Assembly (NCBI RefSeq): GCF_001983995.1
Contig: NZ_CP019450.1
Span: 3,906,001-3,970,000 of the forward strand
DNA from: Halioglobus japonicus
GTDB taxonomy: Bacteria; Pseudomonadota; Gammaproteobacteria; Pseudomonadales; Halieaceae
DNA length: 64,000 bases
Direction: 5' to 3'
The notes under the pieces were generated by a model that saw only the letters and a list, made by a program, of their open reading frames with translations, had not been told where the DNA came from and ran no database searches. Made by a program: the position numbers and the translations under genes. The number at the start of each line of letters is the position of its first letter. The stretch's first letter is position 1. Shown in pieces: positions 31,948-40,288 of this stretch.

Positions 31948-33441
31948 TTACTCACCGGCCTCGGCAAACCAGGGTGCGCGTGCAGTCATGATCAACTCAC
32001 CTGCACGCTCCTCTGTCATATCTTCAATGTCTGCAATGTCTTCCACGCCCTGCTCGGCGAGGTCTTCCATGGTCACGATGCCACGGCTGGCCAGGATAAA
32101 GGCCAGATGACGGTCCATGCCGTCCATGGTCAGCAGATCTTCCGCGGGCTCAACTGCGCCCAGCTGCTCTTCAGAAGCAATCGCCTGAGTCAGCAGTGCG
32201 TCCTTGGCACGCGCGCGAAGCTCTTCGGCGATGTCTTCGTCGAAGCCCTCAATAGCGGTCATTTCTTCAAGCGGCACGTAAGCCACTTCCTCGAGCGTGG
32301 TAAAGCCTTCTTCCACCAGGATTTCGGCGACTTCCTCGTCAACGTCCAGCTGCTGGCAGAACACACCAATCACCTGGCCTGCTTCCGCCTCGTGCTTCTC
32401 AGCGGCCTCTTCCAGGCTCATAACGTTAATGGTCCACTGTGTCAGCTCGCTCGCGAGGCGAACGTTCTGCCCTGAGCGACCTATCGCCTGGGCCAGGTTG
32501 TCTTCCGATACGGCGACGTCCATGGTGCCGGAGTCTTCATCGACAACAATGGATTCCACCTCGGCGGGTGCCATAGCATTAATCACCAGTTGCGCGGGGT
32601 TGTCGTCCCACAGCACGATATCGACGCGCTCGTTGTCCAGTTCGTTGGATACCGCCTGAACACGCGAGCCGCGCATACCGACACAGGCGCCGACAGGATC
32701 GATGCGCTGGTCGTTGGTTTTAACCGCGATCTTGGCACGTGAACCCGGATCACGGGCCGCTGCGCGAATCTGAATCACTTCTTCGGAAATTTCCGGCACT
32801 TCGATCTTGAACAGCTCGATCAGCATCTCAGGGCAGGCGCGGCTCAGGATCAGCTGCGGGCCACGCGATTCTGTGCTGATTTCTTTGAGAATGGCGCGGA
32901 CACGATCATTAACGCGAAACGTCTCACGGCCCACGAGCTGATCGCGGGGCAACAGGCCCTCTGCGTTGTTGCCCAGGTCCACGATGACGTTATCGCGGGT
33001 CACTTTCTTCACGCTGCCGGCAACCAATTCGCCGACCCGATCCATGTATTGCTCAACCACCTGGGCGCGCTCGGCATCGCGGACACGCTGCACGATCACC
33101 TGTTTGGCAGTCTGTGCGGCAATGCGGCCAAAACCGACGTTCTCGACCACTTCTTCGTAAATGTCACCGGGAACCAGGGAGGTATCTTTCTCCGCGGCTT
33201 CTTCAGTGGTGAACTGGGTACCCAGCAGCGCCAGTTCCTCGTCGGGAACCACCAGCCAGCGACGCTTGGTGACGTAGTCGCCGGTAGCGCGGTCGATAGC
33301 GACCTCGATATCGGAATCTTCGTCGTAGCGCTTCTTGGTAGCCGTTGCCAACGCCAGCTCAATCGCCTCGAAGATAATGTCCTCGGACACGCCCTTCTCG
33401 TTGGAGACAGCCTCCGCTACCAGCAGAATTTCCTTTGTCAT
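31948..33441 (-). CDS. nusA: Transcription termination/antitermination protein NusA
   Basis: NusA binds RNA polymerase and nascent RNA. The 497-residue protein has the N-terminal RNAP-binding domain, an S1 domain (~135–200), KH1/KH2 ([17 protein letters not shown] and [15 protein letters not shown]) and two acidic C-terminal AR repeats (residues ~365–490), as in E. coli. It is followed by infB and preceded by rimP. Confidence 0.97.
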   Translation of the reverse strand: MTKEILLVAEAVSNEKGVSEDIIFEAIELALATATKKRYDEDSDIEVAIDRATGDYVTKRRWLVVPDEELALLGTQFTTEEAAEKDTSLVPGDIYEEVVENVGFGRIAAQTAKQVIVQRVRDAERAQVVEQYMDRVGELVAGSVKKVTRDNVIVDLGNNAEGLLPRDQLVGRETFRVNDRVRAILKEISTESRGPQLILSRACPEMLIELFKIEVPEISEEVIQIRAAARDPGSRAKIAVKTNDQRIDPVGACVGMRGSRVQAVSNELDNERVDIVLWDDNPAQLVINAMAPAEVESIVVDEDSGTMDVAVSEDNLAQAIGRSGQNVRLASELTQWTINVMSLEEAAEKHEAEAGQVIGVFCQQLDVDEEVAEILVEEGFTTLEEVAYVPLEEMTAIEGFDEDIAEELRARAKDALLTQAIASEEQLGAVEPAEDLLTMDGMDRHLAFILASRGIVTMEDLAEQGVEDIADIEDMTEERAGELIMTARAPWFAEAGE

Positions 33442-33468
33442 CTCTAGCCTCGCCAGTTCAATGCCGCG

Positions 33469-33924
33469 TTATACGCGGGGTTGTACACGCGCTTTTTCGA
33501 TCGCGCTGTGGGGCAGCAGGTATTCGTGATCGTCTACATGGACAACCACATCCTCGCCCTCGGTCCCTTTTAGAATGCCTGTAAACTTGCGCCGTCCTTC
33601 ATAGGCCGTGCGCAAGCGAATTTCTATCGTCTCGCCGACATACGCCGAGTACTGCTCGAGCTTGAACAGCAACCGATCCATGCCGGGTGAGGACACTTCC
33701 AGGGTGTACTCCCCCGTAATTGGGTCCTCAACATCCAGTACGCTGCTGACCTGCTCACTCACAGCGGCACAGTGATCAACAGAGATACCGTCTTCGTGCT
33801 CGATGTATACGCGCAGCAGGGTATGCCTGCCCTGAGACAGATACTCCAGCCCCCACAGCTCGAAGCCCATCGCTTCCACTGTCGGTGCCAGTAACTCCTC
33901 AACCTGTTGCGCTTTGCTCGCCAT
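33469..33924 (-). CDS. rimP: Ribosome maturation factor RimP
   Basis: This 151-residue protein is needed for 30S assembly. It starts at MASKAQQVEELLAPTVEAMG; the family signature VSSPGMDRLLF is near residue 90 and GRRKFTGILKG near residue 115. A longer open frame begins upstream but runs through the terminator hairpins after tRNA-fMet, so the ATG at 33924 (preceded by GAGAGG) is preferred. Confidence 0.95.
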   Translation of the reverse strand: MASKAQQVEELLAPTVEAMGFELWGLEYLSQGRHTLLRVYIEHEDGISVDHCAAVSEQVSSVLDVEDPITGEYTLEVSSPGMDRLLFKLEQYSAYVGETIEIRLRTAYEGRRKFTGILKGTEGEDVVVHVDDHEYLLPHSAIEKARVQPRV

Positions 33925-33944
33925 CGGGCCTCTCTCAAATTCAG

Positions 33945-34008
33945 AAAAAGCCCCAGGCAGGAGCTTTTTTCCACAAACGAAAAAGCCCCTAAAAAGGGGC
34001 TTTTTCGT
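33945..34008 (-). terminator. Tandem terminator-like hairpins between tRNA-fMet and rimP
   Basis: The first, on the minus strand, is a GAAAAAGCCCC / GGGGCTTTTTC stem (33977–34008) with flanking A and T runs. The second (33945–33970) pairs AAAAGCTCCTG with CAGGGGCTTTTT imperfectly. They probably define the 3' end of the tRNA transcript, with partial read-through into rimP–nusA, as known for metY in E. coli. Confidence 0.75.
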
Positions 34009-34044
34009 CACGGTGCCAAAATAATTGGAGCTGGCACCATGTAT

Positions 34045-34121
<77 letters not shown>

Positions 34122-34203
34122 TCAAAACTGTCTCGCTGTGAAAGCCCCTCGGCAATCACAATCAGGGCGGGCTCGTCATCCCGCCCCAAATTCGAGGCTG
34201 TGC

Positions 34204-34232
34204 ATTATAGGTATCGACCCTACCCGGGTCAA
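34204..34232 (-). promoter_or_regulatory. Sigma-70 promoter of the metY–rimP–nusA–infB operon
   Basis: On the minus strand TTGACC (34232–34227), a 17-base spacer and TATAAT (34209–34204) form a near-consensus promoter, placing the transcription start near 34197, about 75 bases before tRNA-fMet. No better candidate lies in the gap. Confidence 0.85.
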
Positions 34233-34286
34233 CCGGATTTCGGACTCTTTTTCAGGGTATTTTTGCCGGCGGCAATTGGCCAAAAA

Positions 34287-35282
34287 TCAGGCATTTACGT
34301 CCACGATCAGACGCCCCGCCACCTCGCCCGCCAGGATGCTGGGCGCGAGCTCCAAAAGGCCGCTCATTGGCACTGTCGCCGACAGCGATGCCAGGTGCTC
34401 ACGGTTCATGGTTTCAGCCAATGCATCCCATGCCCGCTGCCTGCGCGCCTGTGAGGCCATGACCGAATCTATGCCCCGCAATGTGACCCCGCGGAGGATA
34501 AAGGGCATCACTGAACTGGACAGTCCCGCCCCGCCAGCTAACCCGCAGGCTGTGACCACACCCTCGTAGCAGGTCTGGGCAATTGCTGTGGCCAACACCT
34601 TATCACCCACAGTGTCGACCACACCGGCCCAGAGCTCCTTTTCGAGAGGCTTGCTGTCGCGAGCAAGATCCTGCCGTGGCACCAGGGCACTCGCGCCGAG
34701 ACCGCGCAGGAAATGGCCCTGGGCCTCCACCCGGCCGGTGCTGGCATGCACCTCGTAACCCAGCCCCGCCAGCAGCGATACCGCTACCGAGCCAACGCCG
34801 CCGGCTGCGCCCGTCACGAGGATCGGGCCGTCTTCGGGGGTCACCCCCTGATCCTGCAAGCCCTGCACGCAAAGCATGGAGGTGTATCCGGCGGTCCCCA
34901 GTGCCATGGTGTCACTGAGGCTCATACTCTCAGGCACCCGCACAATCCAATCGGGATTCAACCGCTGCCGCTGGCTATAGCCGCCATTGTGCACCTCAGA
35001 CAGGCCATACCCGTTCACCAATATCTTGTCACCGGCAGAGAACGCAGGATCGGCAGATTCGAGCACGGTACCGGCAAGATCAATGCCGCAAATCAGCGGC
35101 AGCTTACGGCAAATCGGTGCTGCGCCTGCCAGCGCCAGGCCGTCCTTGTAATTGATAGTGGAATAGGCGACTTCAACCAATACGGGAAGATCCGGTAACT
35201 GCGCGTCAGTAATCTGCTTCAGGGAAGCAACGGTTTTGCCGTCGACGTCTTCGGCGACAATGGCATTAAATACGTCTGTCAT
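34287..35282 (-). CDS. acuI: YhdH/AcuI-type acrylyl-CoA reductase (NADPH), MDR family
   Basis: This zinc-free medium-chain dehydrogenase has 331 residues. YSTINYKDGLALAGAAPICR near residue 41 and PLICGIDLAGTV near residue 61 are typical of YhdH/AcuI, and the NADPH fold has VTGAAGGVGSVAVSLLAGLG near residue 155. AcuI reduces toxic acrylyl-CoA to propionyl-CoA, for example downstream of DMSP use in marine bacteria. No dmdA or ddd gene is in view, so the DMSP link is only a possibility. It sits in the accessory segment between the two tRNA genes. Confidence 0.85.
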   Translation of the reverse strand: MTDVFNAIVAEDVDGKTVASLKQITDAQLPDLPVLVEVAYSTINYKDGLALAGAAPICRKLPLICGIDLAGTVLESADPAFSAGDKILVNGYGLSEVHNGGYSQRQRLNPDWIVRVPESMSLSDTMALGTAGYTSMLCVQGLQDQGVTPEDGPILVTGAAGGVGSVAVSLLAGLGYEVHASTGRVEAQGHFLRGLGASALVPRQDLARDSKPLEKELWAGVVDTVGDKVLATAIAQTCYEGVVTACGLAGGAGLSSSVMPFILRGVTLRGIDSVMASQARRQRAWDALAETMNREHLASLSATVPMSGLLELAPSILAGEVAGRLIVDVNA

Positions 35283-35386
35283 GAGCTACTCCTGAGTAAA
35301 GTTGCGGGCAAGCATAGGCCATAGCGCCCTGCGGTGCGAATACGACCATCGTCGGAATACCCAGACATACAACTGATGCCGCCAGC

Positions 35387-35580
35387 GCAGCTGCGGTAGC
35401 AATAGAAAAGGGTCCCTGAATCAGGAGCCCTTTCTTTTAGATGGTGCCGAAGGCGGGACTTAACGCGCCCGACCCGGGCCGCACGAGTACTACGCATCGG
35501 CGTAGCTGCGGTAGTAATAAAAAAGGGCCCCTGAATAGGAGCCCTTTCTTTTAGATGGTGCGCCGAATGGGACGACGCTG
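35387..35580 (-). repeat. Tandem degenerate tRNA-Leu 3' ends with terminator hairpins (att-like)
   Basis: Two ~70-base units with a ~115-base period share GCAGCTGCGGTAG/GTAGCTGCGGTAG, an A-rich hairpin (AAAGGGNCCCTGAAT...GAGCCCTTTC) and TTTTAGATGGTGC. In the first unit, 35442–35461 is a 20-base exact copy of the 3' end of the intact tRNA-Leu (40195–40214) in the same orientation; a CGCACGAG word follows farther on. The second copy (from ~35558) is degraded. Together they look like tRNA-Leu 3' remnants with their terminators, such as left by integration at the tRNA end. The rest of 35283–35745 holds no gene. Confidence 0.7.
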
Positions 35581-35745
35581 GGCACTGGGAGGAAATCATT
35601 TATCTTCCTTTAACTCAATAGATTAGAGAATGACAGCGGTCCAACGACTCGGCGGCCGCTGCCGCTGGGGCGCCAGCCCGGTCAAGTCCTTTTGGGTTCA
35701 CCATTTTATTGATTTTTATAGGTTTTCTATAAAATACACCATGCG

Positions 35746-37634
35746 ACGATGGGTACTGACTCATAGACAGGAGTCGGTGGGTGTGACCAGAACTGCTTGA
35801 ACATAGCCAAGCGGTTGGATACTTCAGATGTTCCCAGCCAAAGCTCACGGCCCCACTGTGTTTGACTTCAACTCTGTTGGAGTCGACGCAGCATGCTTTC
35901 ACCAGGCAAAGGAGGGTCTGCCCCTGTTTATGGGCACGCCCTTGGTCACGCCACCTATGAACGCCATCGCCCAGAGCAAACTCTGCTCTACCAACTTGTA
36001 GAGAAACACTACCCCATCCTGGTTGAGCAATTGGAATTTCAGGGCAAAAGTCTGCCGGCTCATGTCCATCGAGAGTTTGAAGCGTATCTCAAATGCGGTC
36101 GCCTCAAACACGGGTTCCTGCGGGTACGTTGCGATAAGTGTCACTTCGAGCGGCTCGTGGCGTTCTCCTGCAAGAAGCGAGGATTCTGCCCGAGCTGTGG
36201 CGCCCGCCGGATGGCCGAGACAGCGGCCCTTCTGCCGGATGAAGTGCTTCCCGATGTACCGCCTCGCCAGTGGGTCATCAGCTTCCCCTTCCCCCTACGA
36301 TACCTGTTCGCTGCTAATCCCCAGGCAATGGGCAAGGTACTGGGCATCATTTACCGCGCAATTTCTACACATCTGATCCACAAAGCTGGATACCGGCTCA
36401 AGGACGTGGCGACCGGTGCAGTAACACTGATCCAGCGCTTCGGATCCGCCCTGAACCTCAACATACATTTCCACATCCTGTTTCTGGATGGTGTCTATGT
36501 GTATCGCAACAATCGACCACCCCGATTTCGCCGCGTCAAAGCACCGGACAAGAGCGAGTTGGAGGATCTGGTTCAGTTGATCAGCCAGCGTGTAGGTCGC
36601 TGCCTGGAACGCCAGGGCTTGCTGGAACAGGATACCGAGAGCGCCTGGCTGGACCTCGACCCCGCCGAGGACACCGACGCCATGCCCCAAATTCTGGGTA
36701 GTTCCGTCTCCTACCGCATAGCCGTCGGGCCACAGCAGGGACGTAAAGCGTTCATGATTCGCACCATACGTCCCCTTGACAGACCTGATCCCGGACTGGA
36801 GCGGGTGGCCAAGGCCAATGGATTCTCGCTACACGCCGGGGTGAGCTGTGAAGGACATCAAAAGGACAAGCGTGAGCGGCTGTGTCGGTACATTTCCCGC
36901 CCTGCTGTCGCCACACCGCGTCTATCACTCAGCTCCACCGGCAAGGTGGTCTACACCCTGAAGACGCCCTACCGGGATGGCACCACGCAATTGGCATTCG
37001 AGCCGGTGGATTTCATCGCACGTTTGGCTGCCCTGGCGCCTAAGCCCCGCGTTAATCTTACCCGCTATCACGGCGTGCTGGCCCCCAACCACCGGTGGCG
37101 TGGGGAGGTCACCCCGGCCAAACGTGGCAAAGATGTGAAGCGCATACCCAATGATGAAGTACGCTCAACTGTCGAGCATCACGCTGCGATGACCTGGGTC
37201 CAGCGACTCAAACGAGTATCCAATATCGATATTGAAGTTTGCAGTCGCTGCGGCGGATCCCCCAAAGTGATCGCCTGCATAGAGGACCAGGACGTTATCG
37301 ATAGAATTCTGGCTCACCTTCGAGAGAAGGAACAGGACATTGCACCGCTCCCATTGCTCACACCTCCTCCCAGGGCACCACCTGAGGCATTGCCTCTTTT
37401 CGCTGGTAAGGATTCCAGCTCAACCGCAGCCATTTAGCAAGGAAGCCACCAAATAACGCGCGGCATGGGCTGTTGCGCGCCTTCCTTCAAGAATTAACGG
37501 ATAGGAATGGCAAGCTCAAAGCCGCGAACATATTCTCAGGACAATAAACAGTTAATTCGCGAACTTATCCAGCTAAGTCAACAGAATAGGCGAGAAGATC
37601 TACTCCCATTAGGCCGTTTATTTTTCCTATACTT
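35746..37634 (+). mobile_element. IS91-family insertion sequence, apparently complete
   Basis: The left boundary (~35746–35750, TGGGTACTGACTCA) is set by ~160 bases of similarity to an inverted partial copy at 37785–37946. The right boundary (37634) is set by a 35-base conserved end (37600–37634, including GGCCGTTTATTT and TCCTATACTT) that recurs with three mismatches in the remnant at 39356–39390. The element carries a single HUH transposase gene and no terminal inverted repeats of its own, as expected for rolling-circle IS91 elements. The ends are inferred from these comparisons only. Confidence 0.75.
35893..37437 (+). CDS. IS91-family HUH (Y1/Y2) transposase
   Basis: The protein has 514 residues. 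An N-terminal zinc-binding module (CDKCHFERLVAFSCKKRGFC and PSCGARRM, residues ~78–105) precedes the HUH nuclease core, with the metal-binding pair in NLNIHFHILFLDGVYVY near residue 196. LTRYHGVLAPNHRWRGEV near residue 390 includes the conserved Tyr region. It mediates rolling-circle transposition. The frame is intact, so the copy may be active. Two broken copies of the same gene lie within 3 kb. Confidence 0.93.
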   Translation: MLSPGKGGSAPVYGHALGHATYERHRPEQTLLYQLVEKHYPILVEQLEFQGKSLPAHVHREFEAYLKCGRLKHGFLRVRCDKCHFERLVAFSCKKRGFCPSCGARRMAETAALLPDEVLPDVPPRQWVISFPFPLRYLFAANPQAMGKVLGIIYRAISTHLIHKAGYRLKDVATGAVTLIQRFGSALNLNIHFHILFLDGVYVYRNNRPPRFRRVKAPDKSELEDLVQLISQRVGRCLERQGLLEQDTESAWLDLDPAEDTDAMPQILGSSVSYRIAVGPQQGRKAFMIRTIRPLDRPDPGLERVAKANGFSLHAGVSCEGHQKDKRERLCRYISRPAVATPRLSLSSTGKVVYTLKTPYRDGTTQLAFEPVDFIARLAALAPKPRVNLTRYHGVLAPNHRWRGEVTPAKRGKDVKRIPNDEVRSTVEHHAAMTWVQRLKRVSNIDIEVCSRCGGSPKVIACIEDQDVIDRILAHLREKEQDIAPLPLLTPPPRAPPEALPLFAGKDSSSTAAI

Positions 37635-37784
37635 ATGCGGCGATTTAAGTCGATGAGCCAAGCCCAGAGGGGCGTGACTGCTCATGCTGCCCTCAGTAAT
37701 CTGTTCAATTTGGGAAGACACCTTGTACGCGCCCAGCATTACCGGGATTTGAGGATAAGTGCGTTCAGTGAATGGAGCAGGGCG

Positions 37785-37946
37785 GTTGCCTCATATTGAA
37801 AGCTAGTTCTTCGGCGTCCTGGAAGAGTTAACTTGTCAGAACCGGCCCGTGAGCTTTGGCGGGGAACATCCGAGGTATCCAACCACCCGGTTATATTCGA
37901 GCAGATCTGGTCACACCCACCACTACAGTCTCTGAGTCAGTACCCA
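37785..37946 (-). mobile_element. IS91 remnant: inverted 5' end
   Basis: Read on the minus strand from 37946, this segment matches 35750–35911 of the intact element. The first ~100 bases (to ~37847) are the clearest, with TGGGTACTGACTCA, GGTGGGTGTGACCAGA and GCCAAAGCTCACGG. Beyond that the match is weaker, up to about where the transposase would start. The transposase body is absent. The 150 bases between the intact IS end (37634) and this remnant contain nothing I can assign. Confidence 0.7.
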
Positions 37947-37947
37947 T

Positions 37948-38048
37948 AGTCGGACGCTCTAAGCAGTTAGTCTATAAAATCTATAGAAAGATGGTGGGAC
38001 CAGAAGGACTTGAACGGCAGCGGCCGACCGCCTTCGACCTGCCGATTT
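37948..38048 (-). repeat. Degenerate tRNA fragments
   Basis: On the minus strand, 37975–37948 reads like a D-arm to anticodon-stem piece (TTAGAGCGTCCGACT). 38048–37992 reads like an anticodon-stem to 3' end piece (AATCGGCAGGTCGAAGG, an inserted segment, then GTTCAAGTCC and GGTCCCACCA). The pieces are in the wrong order for one gene, so they are probably parts of two decayed copies. The anticodon is lost; the amino acid cannot be assigned. Confidence 0.5.
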
Positions 38049-38212
38049 CTGGTCGATAGTCTAGCTTCATGTTTTTATTCTTCTACTGCCGCCCTATGAG
38101 ACCATGGTTTTCAAACTGGCATACCACTCAATCCTATAGAGTAATAAGCCGATTAGGTGTGGTATTGTTCATACTCAGCTATGTAATGCTGAGGTTTCCG
38201 GGTGTACAAAAA

Positions 38213-39247
38213 ATGTCTACAGACATCACTAAGAATGAACGGGATATAGACGCCGTACTCGAACAGGCGCAAACGCTGATTGCGGCCAATGGGCCGCTGG
38301 CAGCGATCGACTATCTTATGCAGGCAAACCGCGCTTATTCAAGCCGCAGGCTCGAAAGAGAATTAGTGAGCATGAGGGTCGCAGGATTCAGGCAACTTGA
38401 GAGACCCCCGGTGTCCTGGAGTGCAGAAGCCGATAATCGATTCGACAATGCCCCAGGCCTGCCTGAAATTTCAGCGTCGGAACTGAGCGCTGACGCCCTG
38501 CGCTCCGGCATACTGGGAAAAGGCGGTCTGATTGTTCGCGGTCTACTGAACAACGACCGCGCTGATGAAGTGAGAGAGTGGATTAGCAAAGCTGTTTACG
38601 CACATGATAGTCAGGCCGACGAACATACAACGATCCCAGCGGAGGATGCCGCCTGGTATAAGCGATCGCCGGAAGTTGAGGGCAGCCTTGTTAAATACGA
38701 TCGGTCTGTATGGGCCGTTGATTCGCCGCCTGCCGCTTTCGGGCTGGCAACAATATATCGCGATCTCGGGCTGCGGGAGATTCTGCAGGAGTACTTTGGT
38801 GAGCCAGCAATGCTGTCAGTGAGAAAATGGGTGATGCGTTGCGTGCCTCCCAATAACGGCGGCGAATCAGGATGGCACCAAGATGGCCGCTTTATGGGCC
38901 AAAATATCCGTACAGTTAACCTGTGGCTGTCGCTCACCGACTGCGGCGAGGGCGCCGAGGCACCAGGTATTGATATTGTTGCGGATAACAGTCGCAAAAT
39001 ATATCCAACCGGTACTCATAATGCGCCGTTTGACTGGACAGTCGGGCAGGGTCTGGTCGATGAGATTGCAGGGCATTATCCAGTACAAAGACCCCGCTTT
39101 GCACCAGGCGATGCGGTATTTTTCGATCACTTCAATCTACATCGAACCGGGTTTGGTACCGTCGATAAACATCATCGTTATGCGGTGGAATCTTGGTTTT
39201 TTGCCGCCTCATTGGCGCCAGAAGCCCAGCAGCCGTTGTTGTTTTGA
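38213..39247 (+). CDS. Phytanoyl-CoA dioxygenase (PhyH) family protein
   Basis: This Fe(II)/2-oxoglutarate-dependent oxygenase has 344 residues from the ATG at 38213 (MSTDITKNERD); upstream in-frame starts would add a hydrophobic stretch that is not part of the family. GWHQDGRFMG near residue 225 gives the HxD metal ligands, DHFNLHRTGFG gives the distal His, and RYAVESWFF the 2-oxoglutarate Arg. The N-terminal ~75 residues are helical and unassigned. It lies between IS91 remnants inside the tRNA-bounded segment and appears less GC-rich than the core genes, consistent with acquisition. The substrate is unknown. Confidence 0.8.
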   Translation: MSTDITKNERDIDAVLEQAQTLIAANGPLAAIDYLMQANRAYSSRRLERELVSMRVAGFRQLERPPVSWSAEADNRFDNAPGLPEISASELSADALRSGILGKGGLIVRGLLNNDRADEVREWISKAVYAHDSQADEHTTIPAEDAAWYKRSPEVEGSLVKYDRSVWAVDSPPAAFGLATIYRDLGLREILQEYFGEPAMLSVRKWVMRCVPPNNGGESGWHQDGRFMGQNIRTVNLWLSLTDCGEGAEAPGIDIVADNSRKIYPTGTHNAPFDWTVGQGLVDEIAGHYPVQRPRFAPGDAVFFDHFNLHRTGFGTVDKHHRYAVESWFFAASLAPEAQQPLLF

Positions 39248-39355
39248 TAACAGGGTGGCTAATATTTCTAACTCACCTCGCATCATCCGCCCCATTGTAA
39301 AGCTGGCGATCCGGCAGGAGCCGGAGGAACAATGAGGGGCTTGCGACGAAAATTG

Positions 39356-39847
39356 AAGTATAGGACAAATAAACGGCCTGCTGGGAGTAGGTTTCCTCAC
39401 TGATCATGCTAACTGAGATGTAGAAATTCTCGAAATATCCGCCTATGGGCCCGAGACGTTGTTGGCTAAGGTGCTCTCGCAATTCATATTCGTCTATCCC
39501 TGAACGAGAGCCCGCAGTAGGCTGTGCCGTGGGTTTTTCAGTGGCGTCTTTACTGATAGGGGTTTGGGAGTTCGCTTCCTGCGAAAAGAGACTGCGTGGG
39601 AGGTGGCGCCCTGGTTGGGGGCATCAGGAGTGGCCGGACAGGCGCTGGCCGCATGGCGGTCGGCCGGTGTCCTTACTACCGCATTTGCGCCCGCCTTAAG
39701 TGCCTTGCCATGTCTGGCCGGAGTGACCTCCCCGCGCCATCGGTGGTTCGGTCGGGCCGCGCAGGACCAGGACGCCGTGGTAGCGGGTGAGGTTGATTCT
39801 TGGTTTAGGCACTAGTGCCGCCAATCGTGCAATGAAATCTACTGGCG
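39356..39847 (-). mobile_element. IS91 remnant: 3' part of a second transposase copy
   Basis: Read on the minus strand from 39847 the frame gives PVDFIARLAALVPKPRINL and TRYHGVL, nearly identical to the intact transposase (PVDFIARLAALAPKPRVNL). It then breaks by a small insertion and frameshift, continues at nucleotide level (ACCACCGATGGCGCGGGGAG), skips an internal section, and resumes with PPTRAPPPTQSLFAG against the C-terminus of the intact copy. The 35-base element end is at 39356–39390. The 5' part is missing. Confidence 0.85.
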
Positions 39848-40075
39848 AATGACGTCCTTCTTACTCATTTGCTTTTCAATCTCTTGGAATAGAACCTGGT
39901 ATTGCGCCCACCACAAACCAGCCACCCGGCCCGCCTGGCGTTTGTCTTCGCATTTCGTTGATTTTCTGACTTCTTTGCGCCCACTGAACATGAGCTGAAG
40001 GTGCCTGGGGATATGTATACGTGTGTGCCACGTGGACCCGTGGCGATTGCGAACTAGGAAGCGTTGATTGTTCAT
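39839..40075 (-). pseudogene. Tyrosine-recombinase (phage integrase) N-terminal fragment
   Basis: The sequence from MNNQRFLVRNRHGSTWHTR has 78 residues. HTRIHIPRHLQLMFSGRKEVRKST and DKRQAGRVAGLWWAQY match the N-terminal SAM-like/DUF6538-type domain of tRNA-targeting integrases (YxRRRIPxxLxxxFGGRxEIRxSL). A good AAGGGG site precedes the ATG. The catalytic R-H-R-Y domain is absent: the frame ends in RQ-stop, and those last codons already belong to the IS91 remnant. The gene starts 120 bases from the tRNA-Leu 3' end, the usual integrase position for an element at that att site. Confidence 0.78.
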
Positions 40076-40194
40076 GGATTGACCCCTTCTTGAGATCAAT
40101 CATTCAGCTTCACCGTACCACCCACCGTATCACCTGGGGCAAGAATGGCTCTGAGAGCCTCTGAGAGCCCGTATGACGGGCTTTTCAGGAATGT

Positions 40195-40280
40195 TGGTGC
40201 CGAAGGCGGGACTTGAACCCGCACGAGCATAGCTCACTACCCCCTCAAGATAGCGTGTCTACCAATTCCACCACTTCGGC
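40195..40280 (-). tRNA. tRNA-Leu (anticodon GAG)
   Basis: This 86-base gene includes CCA. The acceptor stem is GCCGAAG/CTTCGGC, the anticodon loop is TTGAGGG (GAG), there is a long class II variable arm, and the T-arm has GGTTCAAGTCC. It follows secG by eight bases, a conserved gammaproteobacterial link (secG–leuU in E. coli). Its first 20 plus-strand bases recur at 35442–35461. Confidence 0.96.
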
Positions 40281-40288
40281 GTGTCTGT

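Noticed and set aside
34287..35282. A DMSP-degradation gene cluster around acuI.
   Set aside because: No dmdA, dddP/L/D or acuK/N gene is adjacent; the single reductase does not support the pathway.
37507..37799. Two tiny ORFs (49 and 48 codons) with an ATGA overlap after the IS91 transposase.
   Set aside because: The first spans the inferred IS91 3' end at 37634 and has a poor ribosome-binding site; neither resembles a known family, and the overlap is likely chance.
35750..37946. ~100-base inverted repeats taken as terminal inverted repeats of the IS element.
   Set aside because: The conserved 3' end at 37634, shared with the remnant at 39356–39390, lies inside the right-hand repeat; the repeat is better read as the 5' end of a second, inverted IS91 copy.
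39445..39815. Several overlapping plus-strand open frames of 60–85 codons.
   Set aside because: They are antisense to the IS91 transposase remnant, which explains the sequence.
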